Shown: in pieces, positions 1 to 8,150 of the stretch
How the letters are laid out: each line of letters opens with the position of its first letter
Numbering within the stretch: position 1 is the first letter of the stretch
Assembly: GCA_013214245.1 (NCBI GenBank)
Contig: JABSQE010000112.1
Location: forward strand, 1 to 18,867
Length of the DNA: 18,867 bases
Reading direction: 5' to 3'
DNA from: Hyphomicrobiaceae bacterium
GTDB taxonomy: Bacteria > Pseudomonadota > Alphaproteobacteria > Rhizobiales > Hyphomicrobiaceae
Made by a program: the position numbers and the translations under genes
Notes under the pieces: model-generated
What the model saw: only the letters and a program-made list of their open reading frames with translations
Database searches by the model: none
Told to the model about the DNA's origin: nothing

Positions 1-1080
1 ATTGCCGAACATCTAGCAGGCAGTGAACGCGAATTCGCTGGCCGCATGACACAAAAAGCCCGACAGCTGGGCATGTCAAAAACTGTATTTCGCAACGCTT
101 CAGGATTGCCTAACCACGAACAGCTTACAACTGCGTATGATATGGCTCTATTAGCTATTCATATTCGAGATCATTTTCCAGATCATTATCATCATTTTAA
201 AACTAACCACTTCAAGTACAAAGGCAAAATTTTTAAAAATCATAATGTCTTGCTTAGAAAGCCTGGTGTGGATGGCATCAAGACAGGCTATATCCGTGCT
301 TCGGGCTTTAATCTTGTTGCTTCTGTAAGTATGCACCAACGCAGAATTGTAGCCGTTGTAATGGGAGGAAATACAAGTCGCGATCGTAACATAATAATGG
401 ATAGGCTTCTAAAGAAGAATGTGCCGTTAGGTTCCACAGTTGTAACACGCCAACCAAATATCAGATTTTTAACGTCTAAGAATTTGAGACCTTTCCATCA
501 GACTAGCCTAGTCAATGTTACTAAGCCTAAGATTGTGCCCCAAACAATTTGTAAACCTCATGTGATTAAAGTTGGTTTGATTAGAGCAACTGGTACTGAA
601 CCGCAACTGTTAGGTGAAAAAATACAAGTTGCACCGCAATCTTCAGGACTAGACTTTGCTAAGTCTATTTTATTAGAGGGCAGAATTAGACATAACGACC
701 TTGCTGATAATTTGTGTAAACACAATATCTTTGCAGAACCCTATGTAAGAAAGAATCAAGCTGTTGTAGCTAAGAAGTATAATGAAAGGCTGGTGTCCAC
801 ATTCAAAACTCACAAGCAATTTATACAAGAAAGAGAGCATATTAGAATTCAAATTGGTGCTTTTTATAGTTTTCGTAATGCGAATCAACAACTTCTTAGA
901 GTTTTATCCAAAGCGGGAAGTCTAGTGTCAGACTATCATCTAGCTACAATACCTGTGATAGTTGGGAAAGAGATAACTTATCGAGCAGAGCTTCATGGAA
1001 ATAGCTTTCGAAAAGCAGCTAAAACATGTCAACAATTGAAGAATAATGGGATAGAATGTGTAGTAATTCGTGCAAGGTAA
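1..1080 (+). CDS. D-alanyl-D-alanine carboxypeptidase (S11 family) with C-terminal SPOR domain, 5' truncated
   Basis: The frame is open from base 1, so the gene starts before the window; 359 residues are visible. Low-molecular-weight penicillin-binding proteins of this family trim the terminal D-Ala from peptidoglycan stem peptides in the periplasm. The visible part begins inside the catalytic domain. The motif NASGLPN is at about residues 32-38, and the KTG box (GIKTGY) with its active-site lysine is at residue 94. The SxxK and SxN motifs must lie upstream of the window. Residues about 150-275 form a basic, low-complexity linker. Residues about 280-358 look like a SPOR domain (it opens RIQIGAF), which binds denuded glycan strands at the division septum. 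The S11-plus-SPOR arrangement is common in Rhizobiales. No clear terminator follows; two AT-rich palindromes do. The family call is firm; the exact paralogue is not. Confidence 0.9.
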   Translation: MAEHLAGSEREFAGRMTQKARQLGMSKTVFRNASGLPNHEQLTTAYDMALLAIHIRDHFPDHYHHFKTNHFKYKGKIFKNHNVLLRKPGVDGIKTGYIRASGFNLVASVSMHQRRIVAVVMGGNTSRDRNIIMDRLLKKNVPLGSTVVTRQPNIRFLTSKNLRPFHQTSLVNVTKPKIVPQTICKPHVIKVGLIRATGTEPQLLGEKIQVAPQSSGLDFAKSILLEGRIRHNDLADNLCKHNIFAEPYVRKNQAVVAKKYNERLVSTFKTHKQFIQEREHIRIQIGAFYSFRNANQQLLRVLSKAGSLVSDYHLATIPVIVGKEITYRAELHGNSFRKAAKTCQQLKNNGIECVVIRAR

Positions 1081-1435
1081 TTATGGTTTCCAGTAAATTG
1101 TACAATTTACAGGAAGAATTTGTACAAATTCATGTCAAGTTAAAAGACTAGTTTGATTGTACTAGCCAGCGGTTATAAACTTTTAAATAAGTTTACGAAG
1201 TACTTAAAGTTGAAAACTTGTTTAAGCATTATTCTTTCTCTTACTGCTTTGATTTACTGGTAAGTATTTGATTTAAACATGTTCGCTATAACCATCAGTG
1301 TTCAAATAAAAACTGTAAAAAATTTTTAATGAAAGTGTAAAAAAGTCGTTGGGTAAGACATGGCGGGATATTTATAAATGTTGTTTTATTTAAATTTATC
1401 ATTTAATGCTTTTAAGATATAGTATTGAAAATTAA
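1081..1435. other. Gap between convergent genes, no gene seen
   Basis: This strongly AT-rich spacer separates the carboxypeptidase (plus) from parE (minus). Apart from the palindromes near its left end I see no coding potential, no RNA gene and no recognisable pseudogene in either direction. Confidence 0.6.
1093..1131. repeat. Two adjacent perfect palindromes centred on TGTACA
   Basis: Just after the carboxypeptidase stop, GTAAATTGTACAATTTAC (1093-1110) and GAATTTGTACAAATTC (1116-1131) are each perfectly self-complementary and share the core TTGTACAA. Their centres are 22 bp apart, close to two turns of the helix. This looks like a tandem operator for a dimeric regulator. It could instead be a decay product or a pair of weak RNA hairpins. 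Neither palindrome is followed by a T-run, so a simple intrinsic terminator is unlikely. Confidence 0.5.
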
Positions 1436-1457
1436 TAAAAAAACACTATGCAGTGTT
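1436..1457 (-). terminator. Intrinsic terminator of parE
   Basis: On the minus strand AACACT and AGTGTT form a 6-bp stem around a GCAT loop (1442-1457) and run directly into a T-rich tail. It lies about 36 nt beyond the parE stop codon, the expected place. Confidence 0.7.
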
Positions 1458-1492
1458 AATTCATTTATCTAAGTGTTTTGTGTACGTGTTAA

Positions 1493-3532
1493 TCAGATAT
1501 CTAGATTCATTGCAAAAGCAGCCCTATCTTGGATGAAACGGAAACGAGCTTCTGGTTTGGAGCCCATGAGAGCGTTGATGGAACGACCTATCTCGTTTAA
1601 TTCATTAGTATCTATTCCAATCTTGAGTAAAGTTCGTTTTTCGGGATGCATAGTGGTCTCTTTCAGCTGCGATGCATTCATTTCGCCTAGACCTTTGAAA
1701 CGGCTTATTTCAATTTTTTTGTTAGTTTTGAACTCATTCGATTCTAATAATTTTTTGCGTTCATCATCATTACGAGCGTAGAACGTTTTGCTTCCTTGTG
1801 CTAATTTGTAAAGTGGTGGTACCGCTATGTAGAGATGTCCAAGTGCCACTAGGTCAGGCATTTGTTGATAGAAAAATGTAATTAATAAAGATGCGATGTG
1901 GGCACCATCTACGTCTGCATCTGTCATAATTATCACTCGCTCGTATCTAAGCTCATCAGATTTGAAATGTTTGCCGATACCACAGCCTAGGCATTGAATT
2001 AAATCGGAGAGCATCTGGTTTTGGCTTAACTTTTGTGATGAAGCATTCGCTACATTAAGGATTTTTCCACGCAGTGGTAAAACGGCTTGTGTTTTAGGGT
2101 TTCTTGCCTGTTTAGCAGACCCGCCTGCCGAATCACCTTCAACTATAAAAATCTCCGTGCCAACGTTAGAATTAGAAGTACAATCGACTAACTTGCCGGG
2201 CAGGCGCAATCTACGAGTTGCTGTTTGTCGTGATATATCACGTTCACGTCGTCTGCGTAGACGATCTTCAGATTGCTCTAAAGCCCATTCAAGCAGCTTT
2301 GAAGCTTGCTGTGGTGAATCTGCAAGCCAGTGGTCGAATGCATCTCGAACGCTTGTTTCAACAATACGAACAGCCTCTTGGGTCGCAAGCTTGTCTTTTG
2401 TCTGCCCTTGAAATTCTGGTTCACGTATAAATACGGATAGCATGGCTGCCGCAGTTCCAGTCACATCATCACTCGTAATCTGGTTTGCTTTTTTGTTGCC
2501 AACTAACATGCCGTAAGCTTTTAAGCCGCGCGTAAGAGCATTGCGCAAGCCCAGTTCGTGAGTGCCGCCATCTGGTGTTGGGATGGTATTACAGTAGGAG
2601 TGCATAAAATTATCGTCATTAACTATCCAGGAAATTGCCCATTCAACGGATCCATGACCACCTTCTTTGTCAATTCGTCCGTGAAACATGTCCTTGGTAA
2701 CTGTTATCCTACCATCGATGGAGGCTTTCAAATAATCGCTCAGCCCACCTGGAAAATGAAAGACAGCCTCCGCAGATGTATCATCAGAAATCAACTCCGC
2801 TGAACAAGACCAGCGAATTTCAACCCCGCCGAAAAGATATGCCTTAGAGCGAGCCATTTTCATGAGTCTAGCTGGCTTAAATTTTGCGTTGTCGCGGAAT
2901 ATAGAGGCGTCAGGAAGGAACCGCACTTTAGTACCACGGAAATTCTCAACAGAACCTAAATTCTTCAATTTACCGTCTGGTGTTCCTCTGTTGAAGACCA
3001 TCCGATAGAGCTGTTGATTGCGAGTAACTTCGACTTCGAGAACTTCGGAAAGTGCATTTACAACGGAAATGCCAACTCCGTGCAAACCACCTGACGTATT
3101 ATATGCTTTGCCGTCAAATTTTCCTCCAGAATGAAGGGTAGTCATTATAACTTCTAGCGCCGACTTGTTTTCAAACTTTGGATGGGGATCGATTGGAATT
3201 CCGCGGCCATTATCACTTACCGTTAGGTAGCCATTACTGTTTAAGTTTACTTCAATCCAAGTAGCATGGCCAGCTACAGCTTCATCCATAGCATTGTCAA
3301 CAACTTCGGCAAATAGATGGTGTAATGCCTTTTCATCTGTTCCACCTATATACATGCCAGGACGTCGGCGCACTGGTTCAAGGCCCTCGAGCACTTCAAT
3401 ATCAGCAGCAGTATATTGTTCAGATTTACCTAAATTATTGGAGTCGAAGTCGAGTGTGCTAGATGCTTTGTGCTCTATTTTTTTTTTTGATGAAAGTTGC
3501 TGTTTGGATGGGGGGCGCTTAAATCGAACCAT
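1493..3532 (-). CDS. parE: DNA topoisomerase IV subunit B
   Basis: This is the ATPase subunit of topoisomerase IV, which with ParC decatenates daughter chromosomes. The 679-residue length is normal for alphaproteobacterial ParE. In order it shows: a variable N-terminus (1-40); the YTAADIEVLEGLEPVRRRPG segment that opens the GHKL ATPase domain; EVVDN (76-80); DNGRG (107-111); GGLHGVG (148-154); QTK with the ATP-contacting lysine (377-379); and the TOPRIM domain with EGDSAGG (465-471), PLRGKILNV and DADVDG (538-543). RFKGLGEMN (611-619) and a C-terminus ending in MNLDI follow. The compact length and the ParE-like N-terminus favour ParE over GyrB. The start is the first ATG of the frame, with GGAG about 13 nt upstream. 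The frame is intact, and an intrinsic terminator follows. Confidence 0.96.
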   Translation of the reverse strand: MVRFKRPPSKQQLSSKKKIEHKASSTLDFDSNNLGKSEQYTAADIEVLEGLEPVRRRPGMYIGGTDEKALHHLFAEVVDNAMDEAVAGHATWIEVNLNSNGYLTVSDNGRGIPIDPHPKFENKSALEVIMTTLHSGGKFDGKAYNTSGGLHGVGISVVNALSEVLEVEVTRNQQLYRMVFNRGTPDGKLKNLGSVENFRGTKVRFLPDASIFRDNAKFKPARLMKMARSKAYLFGGVEIRWSCSAELISDDTSAEAVFHFPGGLSDYLKASIDGRITVTKDMFHGRIDKEGGHGSVEWAISWIVNDDNFMHSYCNTIPTPDGGTHELGLRNALTRGLKAYGMLVGNKKANQITSDDVTGTAAAMLSVFIREPEFQGQTKDKLATQEAVRIVETSVRDAFDHWLADSPQQASKLLEWALEQSEDRLRRRRERDISRQTATRRLRLPGKLVDCTSNSNVGTEIFIVEGDSAGGSAKQARNPKTQAVLPLRGKILNVANASSQKLSQNQMLSDLIQCLGCGIGKHFKSDELRYERVIIMTDADVDGAHIASLLITFFYQQMPDLVALGHLYIAVPPLYKLAQGSKTFYARNDDERKKLLESNEFKTNKKIEISRFKGLGEMNASQLKETTMHPEKRTLLKIGIDTNELNEIGRSINALMGSKPEARFRFIQDRAAFAMNLDI

Positions 3533-4398
3533 GACGCTACGTTTTCTCCGCGTTACAGGGAAACTCAGAAATTACAGTGAATACTAGTAAGTAGTGATTT
3601 TGCCAACCCGCAAGCAAGAGATGATGGAGTAAAACTCATGCTATTGAACCTAGCTTGAATTTATATATGTAAAAGGCCTTAAAATTTCACAATAGCAATT
3701 TAGTGATTCGTCAGCGTATAGCCAAATGAGTTTGATACTTTTTACCAGTGCATATATCACAGTTTTTATGATTTTTTTTATCAGCAAACCACAAATCTAC
3801 TATATAAAAATCACTCATTCATTAAATCGTATATGACAGTGCAATCATGGTAATTAATCTCTAGAAGTTATAAGAAAAAAAATTTCATATATTTTGCCAA
3901 CTAAAAGTCAAGAGATTGTGACTTTTTATATCCATGTTATTATGCAAAAAACTAAGTAGTAGACAAGATTTAATGGCCATATTATAGAAAAGTACGCTGA
4001 AAATAAATAATGCTGTCACCTGTTCATATCGGAGTAGTATCCAAGAAGAGTAAACTTAATTACTAGTCCATTAGCAGTGTTCAAACAAAGTGTATAGCGT
4101 TGTGATAAATTAGTAGCTAATCTAACAAGCAATTAGTATAATCTACTATTTTGCAATAGACATCGCGTTTGCAATGTTATATACAAGTAACTTTGAATAT
4201 TTAAACGTAACTAAGATATTCGTAGTTTAGCAAGTTTTCGACAAATATTTAGGATCTGGCTCTACTGCCAGGAAAAGCCTTAGGATTTGGTTAAAACCTT
4301 GCAAATACTAGCTATGGTAGTGTTGCATTATTCTAAAATCCAAGGCTAGTCCTGCGTATAGCGTAGCTCTAGAACGCTTGAACAACAAGAGAGGATCC
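3533..4398. other. Divergent gap between parE and infA, no gene seen
   Basis: About 865 bp without a believable ORF on either strand and without a tRNA-like T-arm. Promoters for parE and infA must lie here, but I could not single out a convincing one. An AT-rich hairpin (AAAAGTCA / TGACTTTT, 3903-3926) has T on one side and A on the other and could act as a weak bidirectional terminator. I checked the part next to infA for a decayed tyrosine phosphatase, which neighbours infA in some relatives, and found no convincing match. Confidence 0.5.
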
Positions 4399-4617
4399 AT
4401 GGCGAAGGAGGAGCAACTTGAGTTTCCAGGCATAGTTACAGAATTATTGCCAAACGCGACATTCCGCGTAAAGCTTGAGAATGGTCACGAAATTATTGCT
4501 CACACGGCAGGTCGTATGCGGAAGAACCGCATCCGCGTTCTAGCTGGTGACAAGGTCCAAGTAGAGATGACGCCCTATGACCTTACTAAAGGCCGCATTA
4601 CTTACCGGTTTAAGTAA
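4399..4617 (+). CDS. infA: Translation initiation factor IF-1
   Basis: The 72-residue product is a single OB-fold (S1-like) protein that binds the 30S A site and helps IF-2 and IF-3 select the initiator tRNA. The sequence is nearly the alphaproteobacterial consensus: MAKEE, FPGIVTELLPNATFRVKL, HTAGRMRKNRIRVLAGDKV, and the ending MTPYDLTKGRITYRFK. The ATG at 4399 is preceded by AGAGAGGA at a proper distance. A TTG codon 21 nt upstream is in frame but would add residues the family lacks. maf follows after 73 nt, as in Rhizobiales, and is probably co-transcribed. Confidence 0.98.
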   Translation: MAKEEQLEFPGIVTELLPNATFRVKLENGHEIIAHTAGRMRKNRIRVLAGDKVQVEMTPYDLTKGRITYRFK

Positions 4618-4690
4618 GACTAGTGATCCGCGGCGCGAAACGCTAAGAAGCCAACGCGTACGCGGACTAAAACAACGTAGTGAAGGCTTA

Positions 4691-5320
4691 ATGCAGAATA
4701 AATTGGTTCTTGCTAGCGGTTCACCTCGAAGGATTGCTTTGTTAGGGCAAGTTGGTATTGATCCTGTTGCATTCTATCCTGCCTCGATATGCGAAACGCC
4801 AAAGCGGTACGAAATGCCTCGCGTTCTCGCACATAGGTTGGCTCGCACAAAAGCTGAGGTCGTTCGTGGGAAAATTTTAGATGATGCGGACCTAGCAGAC
4901 TCTTACATCATGTCTGCCGATACAGTGGTGTCTTTAGGTCGTCGCGTTTTTAGTAAACCGGCGTTAATAGAGGAAGCCGTTGCATCGTTGAGAATGCTTT
5001 CTGGGCGTTCTCATAAAGTCATAACAGCCGTATGCTTAATCACTCCTGATGACCGCGTGCGTATTCGTAGCATTGAAACCCGTGTATATTTTCGTCGTTT
5101 ATCTCGGCGAGACATTGAAGCCTATATTGCAACTCGTGAGTGGTTCGGTAAGTCAGGTGGATATGCCATCCAAGGAGTAGCAGGTTGTTTCGTTCAAAAA
5201 ATAGTTGGTTCTTATAGTAACGTTGTGGGATTGCCGCTAGTCGAGACCATGGCTCTCATGATGGGTGAGGGATTTAAGATTCATACCGGGTGGGCTGCTG
5301 CAGCTGAGTTGGATGCTTGA
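4691..5320 (+). CDS. maf: Maf-like nucleoside triphosphate pyrophosphatase
   Basis: Maf proteins hydrolyse non-canonical or modified nucleoside triphosphates (dTTP/UTP or m7GTP types) to monophosphates and keep them out of nucleic acids. The 209-residue product has the family's N-terminal substrate loop (LASGSPRR, residues 7-14), the SADTVV motif with the probable catalytic Asp77, a KP pair at 89-90, and the C-terminal signature GKSGGYAIQG (153-162) followed by GSYSNVVGLPLVE. I chose the ATG at 4691 because family members begin a few residues before LASGSPRR and AAGG lies just upstream. The frame is also open back to 4577, overlapping infA, but that extension is not family-like. The UTP-type or m7GTP-type activity cannot be decided by eye. 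Confidence 0.93.
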   Translation: MQNKLVLASGSPRRIALLGQVGIDPVAFYPASICETPKRYEMPRVLAHRLARTKAEVVRGKILDDADLADSYIMSADTVVSLGRRVFSKPALIEEAVASLRMLSGRSHKVITAVCLITPDDRVRIRSIETRVYFRRLSRRDIEAYIATREWFGKSGGYAIQGVAGCFVQKIVGSYSNVVGLPLVETMALMMGEGFKIHTGWAAAAELDA

Positions 5321-5436
5321 TTAAAAGCTTGATTTTTAAGTTAAATAATGGTTTTTTTATGCAAATAACTTAGGCGATTTAGGTTTTAAGTTCTTAAGGT
5401 CGTGTTTATGCTATAAAGAGGAATGCAACAAGATAG

Positions 5437-5592
5437 TACAGAGTACTCTCTATTGAACCTGTTGTATGCGCTGAAGCCGGAAGTTTGATATATAATGAAT
5501 TTTTCTTAGAAAGATGCTGGCACGAGATTCAAACCGTGAACCTTGTGCAAAATCAATCTCGGGCATCAATTGAGCTCTGTTGCTTTATCTAG
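5437..5592 (+). pseudogene. Possible yacG (DNA gyrase inhibitor, zinc-finger) relic
   Basis: Downstream of maf, where Rhizobiales often carry yacG, a 51-codon stretch without its own start is open. It contains VVCAEAG, then, after a short spacer, FFLERCW. YacG proteins have CPxCG and FCSxRC in this order as a four-cysteine zinc site. Here only one cysteine of each pair survives, the spacing is three residues short, and a stop lies in frame just upstream. The likeness is weak and position carries much of the argument. The open stretch overlaps the end of the ubiK-like gene by 4 nt and may be chance. Confidence 0.25.
5520..5564. repeat. Long-loop inverted repeat downstream of the ubiK-like gene
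   Basis: CGAGATT (5523-5529) and AATCTCG (5555-5561) are perfectly complementary across 25 nt. After one mismatch a further GC/GC pair extends the stem to about 10 bp. There is no T-run for either direction. It could be an RNA structure in the 3' region of the ubiK-like or maf transcript. Confidence 0.35.
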
Positions 5593-5849
5593 CTTTCAGT
5601 TTGATCGAGTTTAATTTCTAAATCTTCAATTTGCTTAGAAAGTTTTTCATTTTCTAGCCTTGCTTTCTCTGCCATAGCCTTCACTGCTTCGAATTCTTCC
5701 CGCCGCACAATATCCATCTGTGATAAAACTTTTTCTGTCTGAGTTCGTATGATAGTTTTGGCTTCATCACGTACTCCTTGAGCTGCACCAATTGCGCTAG
5801 TTACAAGTCTCGCTGCTTCATCAAAGAAACCATTTGTAGTACGGGTCAT
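5589..5849 (-). CDS. ubiK: UbiK-like accessory factor (BMFP domain, coiled coil)
   Basis: The 86-residue product belongs to the small BMFP/UbiK family (formerly YqiC, DUF526). In Escherichia coli this factor binds UbiJ and supports aerobic ubiquinone synthesis; related proteins bind membranes. The N-terminal half (FFDEAARLVTSAIGAAQGVR) is a predicted amphipathic helix. Residues about 50-83 form a heptad-rich coiled coil beginning RREEFEAVKAMAEKARLENE, the family hallmark. A GTG at 5861 is in frame, but the ATG at 5849 gives the usual MTRTTNGFFDE start and has GAGAGA just upstream. The gene is divergent from lgt, an arrangement I recall from many Rhizobiales. The ubiquinone role is carried over from gammaproteobacteria. 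Confidence 0.85.
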   Translation of the reverse strand: MTRTTNGFFDEAARLVTSAIGAAQGVRDEAKTIIRTQTEKVLSQMDIVRREEFEAVKAMAEKARLENEKLSKQIEDLEIKLDQTES

Positions 5850-5982
5850 TATTTCTCTCACTAATTATTAATTGACTGTTTATTTAAAGTTTTCCTAAGT
5901 GATAAAAAAGTAGTATAGAAGTTACGTAAAAAAAGCCACACATTTTAAATGTTGATTTAGTTTACGCCTCATCATTAATACC

Positions 5983-6013
5983 TTGACAGGTGACTGAGCT
6001 TACAGCCTAATTA
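5983..6013 (+). promoter_or_regulatory. Candidate promoter for the lgt operon
   Basis: A perfect TTGACA (5983-5988) is followed 18-19 nt later by CTAATTA (about 6007-6013) as a possible -10 element, about 55 nt before the lgt ATG. The -35 is consensus; the spacing is slightly long and the -10 only fair. Confidence 0.4.
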
Positions 6014-6067
6014 TAGTTTATGATGTAATATATAGTAATAATCAAAATAAATTATAGAAAGTGCTTT

Positions 6068-6904
6068 ATGCTTGCTATATCCATATATCCAATCGATCCT
6101 GTTGCTTTTTCTTTTGGACCTGTCGAGATCAAATGGTATGGATTGTCTTATGTAGTTGGTCTCCTTTTAGGTTGGCTCTACGTTCGTAACCTAATTGCAA
6201 GTACTTATGATTGGCCGTGTTCAGCGCAACCTTTTCTAGCAAGTGAAGCTGACGATTTGTTAGTTTACATTGCTATTGGTGTGGTTGTTGGTGGGCGGCT
6301 TGGTTTTGTCTTATTGTACGAGCCAAGTTATTATTATAACAAGCCTTGGGATATTTTCGCTGTTTGGCAAGGTGGGATGGCTTTTCACGGCGCCCTTTTA
6401 GGGTGTGGTCTAGCAGTATGGATTTTCACTTGCTCTCGCATGCACAACCCACTAAGTGTAATGGATTTTTGTTCAGCCGCTGCTCCTATCGGTTTGTTTT
6501 TTGGTAGGATAGCAAATTTTATTAATGGTGAGCTTTGGGGGCGCCCAACTGACATGCCATGGGGGATAATATTTCCTGCGGCACAATATAATGGTAATGA
6601 TTCTACACCTGTTATCCGTCATCCAAGCCAGCTTTATGAAGCGGTACTTGAGGGTTTAGTTTTGTTTTTGATTTTGCGTTTGCTGGTTAGATATTACAAC
6701 GCGATACGTTTTCCTGGATTTCTCACAGGGGTATTTCTTGTCGGTTATGGGTTAACCCGCTCTTTTTGTGAGTTCTTTCGCCAACCTGATCTTGAACATT
6801 TTTTATCTTTTTTTGCCTTCACACCTGGTATTGTTTATTCAGTCCCGATGATTCTGCTTGGTCTATGGTTCATACGCTCTTCACAAACAAAAGTGATGGC
6901 CTGA
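6068..6904 (+). CDS. lgt: Prolipoprotein diacylglyceryl transferase
   Basis: Lgt is the inner-membrane enzyme that transfers diacylglycerol from phosphatidylglycerol to the lipobox cysteine of prolipoproteins, the first step of lipoprotein maturation. The 278-residue product has about seven hydrophobic segments and the conserved blocks: IKWYGLSYVVG near residues 21-31; GGMAFHGALLG with the key His107; the signature GRIANFINGELWG (146-158) with Arg147, Asn150 and Glu155; RHPSQLYEA (184-192); and CEFFRQPD with Arg238. The ATG at 6068 gives the expected short N-terminus; the upstream Shine-Dalgarno is weak (AGAAAG). The stop codon is followed immediately by the ATG of the next gene, so the two are surely co-transcribed. 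A lipoprotein substrate is encoded 2.2 kb downstream. Confidence 0.96.
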   Translation: MLAISIYPIDPVAFSFGPVEIKWYGLSYVVGLLLGWLYVRNLIASTYDWPCSAQPFLASEADDLLVYIAIGVVVGGRLGFVLLYEPSYYYNKPWDIFAVWQGGMAFHGALLGCGLAVWIFTCSRMHNPLSVMDFCSAAAPIGLFFGRIANFINGELWGRPTDMPWGIIFPAAQYNGNDSTPVIRHPSQLYEAVLEGLVLFLILRLLVRYYNAIRFPGFLTGVFLVGYGLTRSFCEFFRQPDLEHFLSFFAFTPGIVYSVPMILLGLWFIRSSQTKVMA

Positions 6905-8083
6905 ATGATAGCCAGACATGACAAATTCATTAATGATATTGATACTTCAGCAAGGCGGTCTACTCCGCTTGCGCTTGAGCTGCAGTGTAGAATCGCGAGA
7001 ACAGGACCTCTTTTAGTTAGCCAATACATGCAAGCATGTCTAAGAGATCCTAAGTACGGATATTATATCCATAATTCTACCATTGGTGCTTCTGGCGATT
7101 TTGTCACGGCGCCTGAAATCAGCCAAGTATTTGGAGAATTGATCGGTATTTGGTGTATAGTTGTTTGGCGCCATATGGGTGAACCTAGCGAACTTAACTT
7201 GTTAGAGTTAGGCCCAGGACGTGGCACGTTAATGTCTGATGTTTTACGTGTCATTAATAGAAACCACAAACTGCAAATTAATATCAATCTACATTTACTA
7301 GAAATAAACTATACCCTTAAGCAGCGGCAAAAAGTTCTTAGTAATAAAACTAAAAGCTTGACTTATCATAACGATACTAAATCAATATGTTCTGCTGCAT
7401 TGCAAACGGACATGCCTTGGGTTGTGATTGGCAATGAATTTCTTGATGTTTTAAGTGTTCATCAGGTTGTTGCTAGAAAAGGTGTATGGTACAATCGTAT
7501 AGTGAATTGTTCTTTGGATAGTCATCTTGAGTTTTCTATTGGTGACTTAGCTGAACCGAGTCAACATATTAATATGAGCGCTAAAAATGTCCCGGATGGA
7601 GAAATACTGGAGTTGGCACCGGAGATAAGTACCATGGTGTTGCCTATGCTGAAGACTTTGTATCAAAGATCGCCAGTTGCCGCTCTTTTTATTGATTACG
7701 GGCATGAGCATACCGGTTTTGGCGACACTTTGCAGGCTATTCGCTGTCACAAGTACGAATACCCCCTTACATCGCCTGGAGAAGCTGATCTGACAGCTCA
7801 TGTTGATTTCGCTCATACGGCAAGTGTCTTGATGGAGGCAGGTTTAGTGCCTCATTTAATCCAGACTCAGGCAGAATTCCTTGGCAGACTGGGAATCATA
7901 GAACGTACATCTCAGCTAATGTCAAATAATCCGGATCAAGCTGCAGAACTTGAAGCAGCAACTATGCGATTAATTAGTCCGAATGGAATGGGAGCTCGAT
8001 TCAAGACTATTGCTCTATCAAGCCCTGATTTATATCCACTGCCTGTATTTATGCCAATACCTGCATTGCACATACGTAACTAA
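6905..8083 (+). CDS. SAM-dependent methyltransferase, MidA/NDUFAF7 family
   Basis: The 392-residue product is a class I methyltransferase of the COG1565 family, whose mitochondrial member NDUFAF7 (MidA) dimethylates an arginine of the complex I 49-kDa subunit and is needed for complex I assembly. Visible features: the N-terminal family block GPLLVSQYM...DPKYGYY (about 34-54); GDFVTAPEISQVFGE (64-78); the SAM-binding motif I LELGPGRGTL (100-109); a conserved GNEFLDVL further on; and the C-terminal blocks LFIDYGHEHTGFGDTLQA and GEADLTAHVDF. The start abuts the lgt stop; the first 20 or so residues are variable in the family, so a later start cannot be excluded. In alphaproteobacteria the likely target is the NuoD-type subunit; that is inference from NDUFAF7. 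Confidence 0.92.
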   Translation: MIARHDKFINDIDTSARRSTPLALELQCRIARTGPLLVSQYMQACLRDPKYGYYIHNSTIGASGDFVTAPEISQVFGELIGIWCIVVWRHMGEPSELNLLELGPGRGTLMSDVLRVINRNHKLQININLHLLEINYTLKQRQKVLSNKTKSLTYHNDTKSICSAALQTDMPWVVIGNEFLDVLSVHQVVARKGVWYNRIVNCSLDSHLEFSIGDLAEPSQHINMSAKNVPDGEILELAPEISTMVLPMLKTLYQRSPVAALFIDYGHEHTGFGDTLQAIRCHKYEYPLTSPGEADLTAHVDFAHTASVLMEAGLVPHLIQTQAEFLGRLGIIERTSQLMSNNPDQAAELEAATMRLISPNGMGARFKTIALSSPDLYPLPVFMPIPALHIRN

Positions 8084-8150
8084 AAACTACAACATTTTAA
8101 TGTTTCATACTAAATTATGATTTGAAGAACTTGTTGCAAAAGCAATTTTT

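Noticed and set aside
4577..4690. N-terminal extension of Maf overlapping infA
   Set aside because: The frame is open, but family members start just before LASGSPRR and a Shine-Dalgarno precedes the ATG at 4691.
5520..5564. tRNA gene suggested by the ATTCAAACC-like stretch
   Set aside because: No acceptor stem, D-arm or anticodon arm can be built around it; only a long-loop inverted repeat is present.
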